DNA of 22,871 bases from JADFOB01 sp046753625 (GTDB lineage Bacteria; Planctomycetota; Phycisphaerae; UBA1845). The notes below the pieces were generated by a model. That model saw only the letters and a list, made by a program, of their open reading frames with translations. It did no database searches and was not told the origin of the DNA. Where the stretch lies: the NCBI GenBank assembly GCA_046753625.1, contig JBHHUB010000047.1, forward strand, positions 1 to 22,871. Reading direction: 5' to 3'. Made by a program: the position numbers and the translations under genes. This document shows positions 8,279-15,242 of the stretch, piece by piece (the first letter of the stretch is position 1; the number at the start of each line of letters is the position of its first letter).

Positions 8279-8641
8279 TGCGCCTACCCTAGCCCCCCAA
8301 ACCATGCGGTTGACCGCGCTCAACTTGGCGGCTTTGTGCCGCGACCATCCATCCGTCAGATCCTCTCGCGGTGCGCGGACGCGCTCCACCGGCGTGCGCT
8401 GCGTCCAGGCGGCTCCACGTCCCTGGCCACCGTTCCGAATCCATGAACATCGCAGCACTCAACCGAACTTCCCAGGAGACGCCCTACGGCCCCCCCTGTC
8501 AAGGAGCTTGCCCGACTCTTTTGCCAAGCATCGCCGCCGACGGTACGCTAGTCGCAAAGTCCGAAGGTTGCGGCGTCACGACGGCGGCCGCCTCCTTCGC
8601 CCGGCGCGGCCGCAGTTCAAGTAATTGGAGACGTTACGTTC
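8279..8641. other. 363-bp divergent intergenic region
   Basis: It separates the small exported protein (minus) from the peptidase that heads the plus-strand tryptophan arm, so it should hold divergent promoters. One weak plus-strand promoter-like pair is noted at 8521-8549, and a 10-bp GGCGGCCGCC palindrome at 8583-8592. No coding frame in it is convincing. Confidence 0.55.
8521..8549 (+). promoter_or_regulatory. Possible sigma70-like promoter for the plus-strand arm
   Basis: TTGCCA, 17-nt spacer, TACGCT, about 93 bp upstream of the peptidase ATG. The -35 box matches 5 of 6 consensus bases but the -10 box only 3 of 6, so this is weak. Confidence 0.25.
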
Positions 8642-10687
8642 ATGTTTCATCGCCGAATGCCCTGGTTGGCCCTCGTTCTGTTGGCAAACGTCTGTACCGC
8701 CCATGGTCAGACCCACCCATTCTCGGTTCACGATATGCTCCTCATGGACCGCCTGAGTGATCCTCAAGTGTCCCCCGAAGGTGATTGGGTCGTATTTGTG
8801 CGGCGCAAGACCGACATGGAAGCCAACCGGGGGCGGACCGACCTCTGGATGGTCCACTCAGAGACCAAGAAGCTACGCCGGCTTACGTCGCACGAATCCG
8901 GAGACTACAACCCCCGCTGGTCGCCCGACGGTAAGGCCGTCTATTTCCTCTCCAGCCGATCCGGCTCGTCTCAGGTCTGGCGAATCCCAACAGACGGCGG
9001 CGAAGCCACCCAGGTCTCCGATCTCCCCCTGGATGTCACGGCGCTTCAAGTGTCACCGGACGGGAAAAGGCTTGCGATTGCCATGGACGTATTCCCCGAC
9101 GCCGAGTCTCTGTTGGCTACCAAGCAGCGGCTCAGCGAAATAGAGAACCAGACGGCAAGCGGTCGCATCTACGATCGGATTTTTGTACGGCATTGGGATA
9201 CCTGGAAGAACGGCACGCGTTCACATCTGTTTGTGTTGGGCGTGGATGGCATCGGTGAACCCCTCGACGTCATGCGCGGGATGGACGCGGACTGCCCCAC
9301 CAAACCCTTCGGTGGCCCGGAGGATTTCACGTTCACGCCGGATAGTGGCTCCGTTGTATTCTGTGCCCGCGACGTCGGCCGGGAAGAACCCTGGTCTACG
9401 GACTTTGACCTGTACGCTGCTCCCTGCGACGGTGACCAGCCGCGCCGATGTTTGACCGAAGCCAACGAAGCTTGGGACGCCAACCCCGTCTTCTCTCCGG
9501 ACGGTAAGATGCTCGCTTACACGGCCATGGAGCGTCCGGGTTACGAATCCGATCGCATGCGCATCATGCTCATGGCGTGGCCGGACGGCGAGCCTGCTGT
9601 GCTGACCCAGGAGTGGGATCGCTCTGCACGCGATATCGTGTTCTCCGCCGATGGGTCGACCATCTACACGCGTGCCACCAACCTAGGGCAGGTTTCGCTC
9701 TTTGCCGTCGATCGCGCAACCCAAACCGTGCGCACCCTCATCGCCGAGGGGACCGTCTCCTCCGTCGGGGTCGCCGGAAAGCGTCTCGTCTACGGCCTGG
9801 ATCATCTGAACGCGCCCACCGAACTGTTCACCGTCAAACCGGACGGGTCGAACCCCGTGCCGCTGACACGAATCAATGAGAAGAAGATGGCGGCGACGCG
9901 CCTCGGCACGTTTGAGTCGTTCACTTTTTCGGGTTGGAACGGCGACACGGTCCACGCCTATGCGGGGACGCCGATCGACTTTGACAAGACGAAGAAATAT
10001 CCCGTAGCGTTTCTGATCCACGGTGGTCCGCAGGGTTCGTTTGGCAACCACTTTCACTACCGCTGGAATCCGCAAGTCTACAGCGGCGCCGGATACGCCG
10101 TCATCATGGTTGATTTTCACGGCTCCACCGGCTACGGGCAGGCCTTTTGCGATTCCATCCGAGGGGACTGGGGTGGCAAGCCCTTGGAAGACCTAAAGAT
10201 GGGGCTCGCGGCCGCATTGGCCAAGTATCCTTGGATGGATTCGGATCGGGTGGTCGCGTTGGGGGCCTCGTTCGGCGGCTTCATGATCAACTGGATCGAA
10301 GGGAATTGGCCGGACCGCTTCCTGTGCCTGGTCAACCACGACGGCAACCTCGACGAGCGCATGGCCTACTTCGATACCGAGGAGCTGTGGTTTCCCGAAT
10401 GGGATCATATGGGAAACCCCTGGGACAACCCCGCCAACTACGAAAAACACAATCCGATCAATTACGTCAAGAACTGGCGCACACCGATGCTGGTTATCCA
10501 TGGCGCACATGATTACCGCGTCGTCGACACGCAAGGCTTATCCACGTTTACGGCCCTGCAGCGTCGCGGCATTCCGAGCAAGCTGCTCTATTTCCCGGAC
10601 GAGAGCCACTGGGTGCTCAAGCCGGCCAACAGCGTTTTGTGGCACGATACCGTCATCGGATGGATTGACGAGTGGGCCAAAAAGTAG
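8642..10687 (+). CDS. Secreted S9 (prolyl oligopeptidase/acylaminoacyl-peptidase type) serine peptidase
   Basis: 681 residues from the ATG at 8642, with GGAG 11 nt upstream. An N-terminal signal peptide (hydrophobic core ALVLLANVCTA, then HGQ) points to export. Residues about 30-430 are a WD40/PD40-like beta-propeller with repeated SPDG-type turns (RWSPDGKAVYFLSSR, FSPDGKMLAYTAM). The C-terminal alpha/beta-hydrolase domain carries HGGPQG (oxyanion side), the nucleophile in GASFGG (Ser543), Asp624 in HGAHDYR and His656 in DESHW, a complete S9 triad at normal family length. By family it trims peptides, probably dipeptides or acylated N-termini. It is first in a plus-strand run, 58 bp before the SDR and followed by aminomuconate enzymes. 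It may supply tryptophan from extracellular peptides. A kynurenine-formamidase role is less likely, since a separate formamidase is present. Confidence 0.92.
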   Translation: MFHRRMPWLALVLLANVCTAHGQTHPFSVHDMLLMDRLSDPQVSPEGDWVVFVRRKTDMEANRGRTDLWMVHSETKKLRRLTSHESGDYNPRWSPDGKAVYFLSSRSGSSQVWRIPTDGGEATQVSDLPLDVTALQVSPDGKRLAIAMDVFPDAESLLATKQRLSEIENQTASGRIYDRIFVRHWDTWKNGTRSHLFVLGVDGIGEPLDVMRGMDADCPTKPFGGPEDFTFTPDSGSVVFCARDVGREEPWSTDFDLYAAPCDGDQPRRCLTEANEAWDANPVFSPDGKMLAYTAMERPGYESDRMRIMLMAWPDGEPAVLTQEWDRSARDIVFSADGSTIYTRATNLGQVSLFAVDRATQTVRTLIAEGTVSSVGVAGKRLVYGLDHLNAPTELFTVKPDGSNPVPLTRINEKKMAATRLGTFESFTFSGWNGDTVHAYAGTPIDFDKTKKYPVAFLIHGGPQGSFGNHFHYRWNPQVYSGAGYAVIMVDFHGSTGYGQAFCDSIRGDWGGKPLEDLKMGLAAALAKYPWMDSDRVVALGASFGGFMINWIEGNWPDRFLCLVNHDGNLDERMAYFDTEELWFPEWDHMGNPWDNPANYEKHNPINYVKNWRTPMLVIHGAHDYRVVDTQGLSTFTALQRRGIPSKLLYFPDESHWVLKPANSVLWHDTVIGWIDEWAKK

Positions 10688-10745
10688 CCGGCGCGCCGCG
10701 CCGCCTTCTGCCAAATTTTGCTCCTTGCGCGACGAAAGTGAGATC

Positions 10746-11543
10746 ATGAGTCAAACCATTGAAGACCTGCTGGGCAGACGGGCTCTGATCGGCGGGGCAT
10801 CGCACGGAATCGGCCGCGCTTGTGCGGTAGAGATCGCGGCCCGCGGCGCCGACGTGACCTTGCTCGCCCGGGACGAAAAGACGCTTGCCGACGTGGTTTC
10901 GGCATTACCCCGCTCGGGCGATCAGACCCACGGCTTCCTCGCCGTTGATTTTGCCGAACCGAAATCCCTGGGCGAAGCCGTTCGCGAGCACATCGAGGCA
11001 ACCGGCGCCGTGCACGTCTTGATCAACAACACGGGCGGACCGGCCTCGGGACCGCTCCTGGACGCTACTTCCGACCACCTGATCGAGGGCATCACCAAGC
11101 ACGTTCTGGCGTTTCAAGCCATGGTGCAAGCGGCCGTCCCCGGCATGAAGGCCGAGCAATACGGCCGCATCATCAACATCATCTCCACGTCGGTCTTGCT
11201 GCCCATCCAAGGCCTCGGTGTGTCCAACACCACGCGCGGCGCCGTGGCCAACTGGGGTCGCACCCTCGCCGGCGAACTCGGACCGTTCGGCATTACCGTC
11301 AACAACATTTTGCCCGGCTTCACGGCCACGGAGCGGCTGACCTCGTTGTTATCCAAGAAAGCCACGCGGCTCGGCACCTCTCTGGAAGCGGTCGAGGAGC
11401 AGGCCAAAGCAGGCATTCCCATGGGGCGATTCGCCGATGCGCGAGAAATCGGCGCGGTGGTCGCGTTCCTCGCCTCGCCCGCGGCCTCCTACCTCTCCGG
11501 CGTGAACCTGCCCGTGGACGGCGCCCGAACAGCCGTGCAATAA
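10746..11543 (+). CDS. Atypical short-chain dehydrogenase/reductase lacking the Tyr/Lys catalytic pair
   Basis: 265 residues from the ATG at 10746; weak upstream GTGAG. The Rossmann start is clear (IGGASHGIGRA, Gly17/Gly21/Gly23), as is NNTGG (94-98, for the usual NNAG), and C-terminal GVNLPVDGA is typical of FabG-like SDRs. Ser147 fits the catalytic serine, but 13 residues later, where Tyr-x-x-x-Lys is expected, the sequence is SNTTR: Ser160 for Tyr and Arg164 for Lys. A FabG-like SDR subgroup with an imperfect catalytic tetrad is known, so this is probably a family trait, not damage. It lies 3 bp before the semialdehyde dehydrogenase, which implies co-translation. The substrate is unknown; reduction of a 2-aminomuconate or 4-oxalocrotonate-type intermediate is my inference from context. 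Confidence 0.88.
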   Translation: MSQTIEDLLGRRALIGGASHGIGRACAVEIAARGADVTLLARDEKTLADVVSALPRSGDQTHGFLAVDFAEPKSLGEAVREHIEATGAVHVLINNTGGPASGPLLDATSDHLIEGITKHVLAFQAMVQAAVPGMKAEQYGRIINIISTSVLLPIQGLGVSNTTRGAVANWGRTLAGELGPFGITVNNILPGFTATERLTSLLSKKATRLGTSLEAVEEQAKAGIPMGRFADAREIGAVVAFLASPAASYLSGVNLPVDGARTAVQ

Positions 11544-11546
11544 ACG

Positions 11547-12992
11547 ATGGAAAAAATAGCCAACTACATCAATGGTGAATTCGTCGAGCCGACCTCCCGA
11601 GCCTATCTCGACAATGTTGATCCCGCCACAGGCGGTATTTATTCACTCGTTCCCGATAGCGATGAACAAGATGTCGAGCGCGCCACTCAAGCGGCCCAAG
11701 CAGCCTTTCCAGCGTGGTCCCAGTGGTCCGCAGATCAGCGGTGCCGGATGCTTCTCAAGATTGCGGATCGCATCGAGGCGGACCTCGAGCCGCTCGCCCG
11801 GGCTGAATGCGTCGACAACGGCAAGCCGCTGTCCCTGGCCCGCTCGATCGACATCCCCCGCGCTGCGACCAACTTCCGCTTTTTCGCCACCGCCATCCTA
11901 CACGCTCGTTCCGAATGCCACCCGATGGATCGCGTGGCGCTCAACTATACGCTGCGCCGTCCGCGCGGCGTGGCGGGCATTATTTCCCCGTGGAACCTGC
12001 CGTTGTACTTGTTTAGCTGGAAGGTCGCGCCGGCACTGGCGACCGGTAACACCGTTGTCGCGAAGCCATCCGAAATAACGCCCATGACAGCCTTTCTCCT
12101 GTGCAAGATATGTGAGGCGTGCGGCCTGCCCCCCGGCGTACTGAACGTCGTCCACGGACTCGGCCCTCAAGTCGGCGCCGCCATCGTCGCCCATCCTCGG
12201 ATCCCCACGGTCTCCTTTACCGGCGGAACGGAAACGGGCCGAGAGATCGCGCGCGTCGCCGCGCCGATGTTCAAGAAAATCGGTCTCGAACTCGGTGGCA
12301 AGAATCCCAACATCATCTTGGCGGACGCCGACCTGGATGCGGCGATCAAGGGCACCCTTCGATCCTCCTTCCTCAATCAAGGGCAGATTTGTCTAGCCGG
12401 TTCGCGCATCTTCGTGCAGTGGCCCGTATACGAACCCTTTGTGGCCCGATTGGCCGAGCGGGCGCTCAAGCTCCAAGTCGGTGATCCACTCGAAGCGGAA
12501 ACCGATCAGGGGGCGGTCGTCTCCAAGGCTCATCTGCAAAAAATCTGCCGGTACCTCGAACTGGCCAAAGCAGAGGGCGGCGAAATCCATTGCGGCGGCG
12601 GACCCGCGACCGATGTCGGTGGTCGCTGCAAGAACGGGTTCTTCGTGCAGCCAACGGTGATCACGGGCATCGAGCCGGAGTGCAAGGTCAATCAGGAGGA
12701 AATCTTCGGCCCGGTGGTTACGGTGACGCCCTTTGCGGATGAGGACGAAGTGGTCGCCGCCGCCAACGCCACGAGCTACGGCCTTTCGGCCAGCATCTGG
12801 ACGCAAGACTTGACGCGGGCCCACCGCTTGGCGGAGCGCATCGAATGCGGTACCGTTTGGGTCAACTGTTGGCTCCTGCGCGACCTGCGCGTGCCATTCG
12901 GCGGCACCAAGGGCAGCGGTGTAGGCCGCGAAGGCGGCGAGGAGGCGATGCGGTTTTATACCGAACCGAAGAATGTGTGCATTAAGACGTAA
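11547..12992 (+). CDS. nbaE: 2-aminomuconate 6-semialdehyde dehydrogenase (aldehyde dehydrogenase superfamily)
   Basis: 481 residues, normal family length. It should oxidise 2-aminomuconate 6-semialdehyde to 2-aminomuconate with NAD+, the step that diverts the intermediate from cyclising to picolinate. Aldehyde dehydrogenase signatures are all present: SPWNLP with Asn150, the cofactor loop FTGGTETGREIA, LELGGKNP with the general base Glu248, and GQICLAG with the nucleophile Cys282. The C-terminal YTEPKNVCIKT matches the hydroxymuconate/aminomuconate semialdehyde dehydrogenase branch. It starts 3 nt after the SDR stop with no Shine-Dalgarno of its own, so translation is probably coupled. The assignment over hydroxymuconate semialdehyde dehydrogenase rests on the neighbouring deaminase and the opposing kynurenine operon. 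Confidence 0.9.
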   Translation: MEKIANYINGEFVEPTSRAYLDNVDPATGGIYSLVPDSDEQDVERATQAAQAAFPAWSQWSADQRCRMLLKIADRIEADLEPLARAECVDNGKPLSLARSIDIPRAATNFRFFATAILHARSECHPMDRVALNYTLRRPRGVAGIISPWNLPLYLFSWKVAPALATGNTVVAKPSEITPMTAFLLCKICEACGLPPGVLNVVHGLGPQVGAAIVAHPRIPTVSFTGGTETGREIARVAAPMFKKIGLELGGKNPNIILADADLDAAIKGTLRSSFLNQGQICLAGSRIFVQWPVYEPFVARLAERALKLQVGDPLEAETDQGAVVSKAHLQKICRYLELAKAEGGEIHCGGGPATDVGGRCKNGFFVQPTVITGIEPECKVNQEEIFGPVVTVTPFADEDEVVAAANATSYGLSASIWTQDLTRAHRLAERIECGTVWVNCWLLRDLRVPFGGTKGSGVGREGGEEAMRFYTEPKNVCIKT

Positions 12993-13007
12993 GCGTGTGT
13001 TTGAAAA

Positions 13008-13037
13008 GCTATCAGCTTTCAGCCGTCAGCTATCAGC
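13008..13037. repeat. Short direct repeat AGCTATCAGC x2 with a degenerate middle unit
   Basis: AGCTATCAGC occurs at 13008-13017 and 13028-13037 around TTTCAGCCGTC. It lies between the semialdehyde dehydrogenase and the deaminase, in a 144-bp gap that is wide for this otherwise tight run. Such CAGC/TATCAGC strings recur between genes in various bacterial genomes (from memory); the function here is unknown. Confidence 0.5.
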
Positions 13038-13136
13038 CAAAGGCTCAAGACCGGCGCCACCGCGATTGAACAGGCCGAACGCCTGACTTTGCACGTTGGG
13101 TTTTCGACCTTTGACCCTTGCAACGAGGCCATACCC

Positions 13137-13565
13137 TTGACCGAGAACTTCACCAGCGATCGCGCACCGGAAGCCGTCGGCGCGTTTCCCCACGCCAAGC
13201 GGGTCGGCAACCTGCTCTTCCTTTCCGGCATCGGTCCGCGCAAGAAGAACAGCAAGACCATCCCCGGCGTAACGCTCGACGAGCACGGGGCCATCGCCGC
13301 CTACGACATTGAGGCTCAATGCCATCAGGTTTTTCAAAACGTGCGCACCGTCCTCGAAGACGCCGGTGCTGACTGGTCCGCCATCGTCGACGTCACCGTC
13401 TTCCTGACCAACATGAAGGACGACTTCGCGAAGTTCAACCCGATTTTCGCGGCGTACTTCGCCGGACCCGGCAAGCCCAACCCGACAAGAACAACCCTTG
13501 AAATAAATTGCCTGCCAACGCCCATCGCCATCGAGCTCAAAGTGATCGCCGAGATACCTACCTGA
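13137..13565 (+). CDS. nbaF: 2-aminomuconate deaminase (RidA/YjgF family)
   Basis: 142 residues from a TTG at 13137. I chose it because AACGAGG lies 8 nt upstream and the resulting length matches the roughly 140-residue aminomuconate deaminases. An in-frame TTG at 13089 would add 16 residues but has no ribosome-binding site. The protein has the RidA layout: VGNLLFLSGIGPR near the N-terminus, a helix with AQCHQVFQNVRTVLEDAGA, VDVTVFLTNMKDDF, then PTRTTLEI with the substrate-binding Arg, and a final IAIELKVIAEIP. It should hydrolyse the enamine of 2-aminomuconate, giving 4-oxalocrotonate and ammonia. Gene context next to the semialdehyde dehydrogenase supports this over a generic RidA imine hydrolase. 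It is the last gene of the plus arm. Confidence 0.88.
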   Translation: MTENFTSDRAPEAVGAFPHAKRVGNLLFLSGIGPRKKNSKTIPGVTLDEHGAIAAYDIEAQCHQVFQNVRTVLEDAGADWSAIVDVTVFLTNMKDDFAKFNPIFAAYFAGPGKPNPTRTTLEINCLPTPIAIELKVIAEIPT

Positions 13566-13599
13566 TACGGCAGCGCTCGATTGTCAAGACGACCAGAGC

Positions 13600-13617
13600 C
13601 GCGGGCTTCCGCCCGCG
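13600..13617. terminator. GC-rich hairpin between the convergent arms (possible terminator)
   Basis: CGCGGGC, TTCC loop, GCCCGCG, starting 34 nt after the deaminase stop. The stem is strong but no T-run follows on either strand, so termination is inferred from position only. The stem-loop style matches hairpins near 21689 and 21728. Confidence 0.45.
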
Positions 13618-13757
13618 CGGCGCCTCGGACGAGCGTGATACCGAGTCCGTACGGCGCGCCCGTACCAATAACCGCGCAAGCGGAAGCATGCGGCTCAGCG
13701 GCGTTTCTGAATCGAAGGGGCCTCGGCACCGCTACACAGAAAGCGAGACTGCTCCAA

Positions 13758-13771
13758 AGCCGGAAACGGCT
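13758..13771 (-). terminator. Short hairpin just after the formamidase stop (weak terminator candidate)
   Basis: On the minus strand AGCCG-TTTC-CGGCT begins 8 nt after the TGA and is followed by TTGG. With a 5-bp stem and only two T's, support is thin. Confidence 0.25.
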
Positions 13772-13779
13772 CGACGTGG

Positions 13780-14403
13780 TCACTGGCTACGCAAGATCGC
13801 CCGCACCGGGCTGGCGTCGAACCCAACGAGTTTCAGCGGCAGCGCGATCAATTCGTACAAGCCGTCCGGCACGTCGTTCAAAACGATCCCCTCGAGGATG
13901 GCCATGTCGTGCCGCAGGAATGCCTTGTGTACCGGCAAGTCCTTCGACTCGAACAAATCGACACTGGGCGTGTCGATGCCCACAAGCCGCACCCCCTCCC
14001 CTGCCAGCCGATCCACCAACTCCGCCGAGAGCGCGGCGAAATCCTTATTGAAGCAGCACGGGTCCGGGTAGGTATCCGTGTGCAACAGCACACGCGGCGC
14101 CTGGATCGATTCGCCGAGCGCGTCCCGCTCGATGCGCGCGCCGCGCGGCACCTCCACCGTGATCACCTGACACGGTCCGACGTACAGGTCGACCGGCCGC
14201 GTTTCCATCGAAGGGGCGTCGGTGCCGTAATGGCTTGGCGCGTCCACGTGCGCGCCCAAATGCACCGTTGCGTGCAGCGTGGAAAGCGTAAGATTGGCCC
14301 CGTCGTGCATATCGCACAAGACTTCCCGCGACGGCGGCGTATCCCCGGGCCACACCTTCAGCGCGTCGCTGATCGGCGGCGTGATGTCGTATGCCATCCC
14401 CAC
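13780..14403 (-). CDS. kynB: Kynurenine formamidase (KynB-type cyclase family)
   Basis: 207 residues, normal for bacterial KynB. It hydrolyses N-formylkynurenine to kynurenine and formate, the second pathway step. The metal-binding pattern is intact: His48, His52 and Asp54 in HLGAHVDAPSHY, then His159 and Glu171, which match the spacing I recall for characterised KynB enzymes. The N-terminal ITPPISDALKVWPGD is also typical. The start is a GTG at 14403, 7 nt after GAGAGG. An ATG two codons later (14397) is an equally plausible start and changes nothing important. It lies 19 bp after the tryptophan dioxygenase, so the enzymes of the first two steps are adjacent at the end of the minus arm. Confidence 0.94.
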   Translation of the reverse strand: MGMAYDITPPISDALKVWPGDTPPSREVLCDMHDGANLTLSTLHATVHLGAHVDAPSHYGTDAPSMETRPVDLYVGPCQVITVEVPRGARIERDALGESIQAPRVLLHTDTYPDPCCFNKDFAALSAELVDRLAGEGVRLVGIDTPSVDLFESKDLPVHKAFLRHDMAILEGIVLNDVPDGLYELIALPLKLVGFDASPVRAILRSQ

Positions 14404-14422
14404 GGCTCATCCTCTCAACCAG

Positions 14423-15205
14423 CTACATCCGATGCCGGATCGCCCACAAATCGGGAAACGCCGGCTTGAACAACGACTCCTTGAGGAAATCCACCCCCAG
14501 CGACCCGCCGGTTCCGTGCTTGTTGCCGATCGTGCGCTCGACCAGTTTCACATGGCGGTAGCGCCATTCCTGCATCCCCTCATCGAGGTCCGTCAACAGT
14601 TCAAGCAGGATACCCACTTCGTTGCCGTCGCGGTACAGCGCCAGCAGCGCGCCCTGCACCGTTTTGTTCGGCCGGGTAGGCGCTGCCACCGGTTTGGCAC
14701 GCAGCTCCGAGGGTATCGCCACGCCGCGCAGCTCGAGGAAATCGTACAAGTGATCCACGAGACTCTTCTCGTGCAACCGCTTGACCAATCGCTCGTACTC
14801 GGGCGTACCGCGCTTGAGGTAGTCGAGCATCTTCTCGCGCTTGTAGCCCAACACGAACTCCACTTCTCGAAACTGGGCCGATTGAAATCCGGAAGCCGTA
14901 TCCAAGCGATCACGAAAACCGGTGAAGCTCATCGGCGTCATGGTCTCGAGGATGTCGATCTGCCCGACCAGCGTCTTGAGCACCATGCGCGTGCGTTTGA
15001 GCGTGTGGATCGCGCCGAAAAGATCGCCGTCGGAAAAGTCACGTTTAACCTTGTCAAACTCGTGCAGCAGCAACTTGAACCAGAGCTCATAGGTTTGGTG
15101 GATCACGATGAACAGTAGTTCGTCGTGCTCCGGCGGATCCGACCGCGCCACCTGAAGCCCGAGCAACTCGTCCATCTTGAGGTATTGTGTGTAGGTCAAG
15201 ACCAT
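14423..15205 (-). CDS. kynA: Tryptophan 2,3-dioxygenase
   Basis: 260 residues from an ATG at 15205, with AAGGAG 10 nt upstream. The open frame continues 42 codons further upstream but overlaps the monooxygenase and reads as non-protein-like Cys/Trp-rich sequence. It catalyses heme-dependent opening of the indole ring of L-tryptophan to N-formylkynurenine. Family marks: the N-terminal LTYTQYLKMDELL, the distal-pocket HQTYELWFK (His36), FRDRLD with the substrate-carboxylate Arg98, and the proximal heme ligand His230 in GNKHGTGGS. Length and motifs match bacterial tetrameric TDOs. It sits 37 bp after the monooxygenase and 19 bp before the formamidase, as part of one operon. Confidence 0.95.
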   Translation of the reverse strand: MVLTYTQYLKMDELLGLQVARSDPPEHDELLFIVIHQTYELWFKLLLHEFDKVKRDFSDGDLFGAIHTLKRTRMVLKTLVGQIDILETMTPMSFTGFRDRLDTASGFQSAQFREVEFVLGYKREKMLDYLKRGTPEYERLVKRLHEKSLVDHLYDFLELRGVAIPSELRAKPVAAPTRPNKTVQGALLALYRDGNEVGILLELLTDLDEGMQEWRYRHVKLVERTIGNKHGTGGSLGVDFLKESLFKPAFPDLWAIRHRM

Positions 15206-15242
15206 CTCATCGGCACTCCTTATCCAGCGCAAGTGGCTCGGG

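Noticed and set aside
8642..10687. S9 hydrolase acting as the kynurenine formamidase
   Set aside because: It has a signal peptide and a propeller gate typical of peptidases, and a complete KynB-type formamidase is present at 13780-14403.
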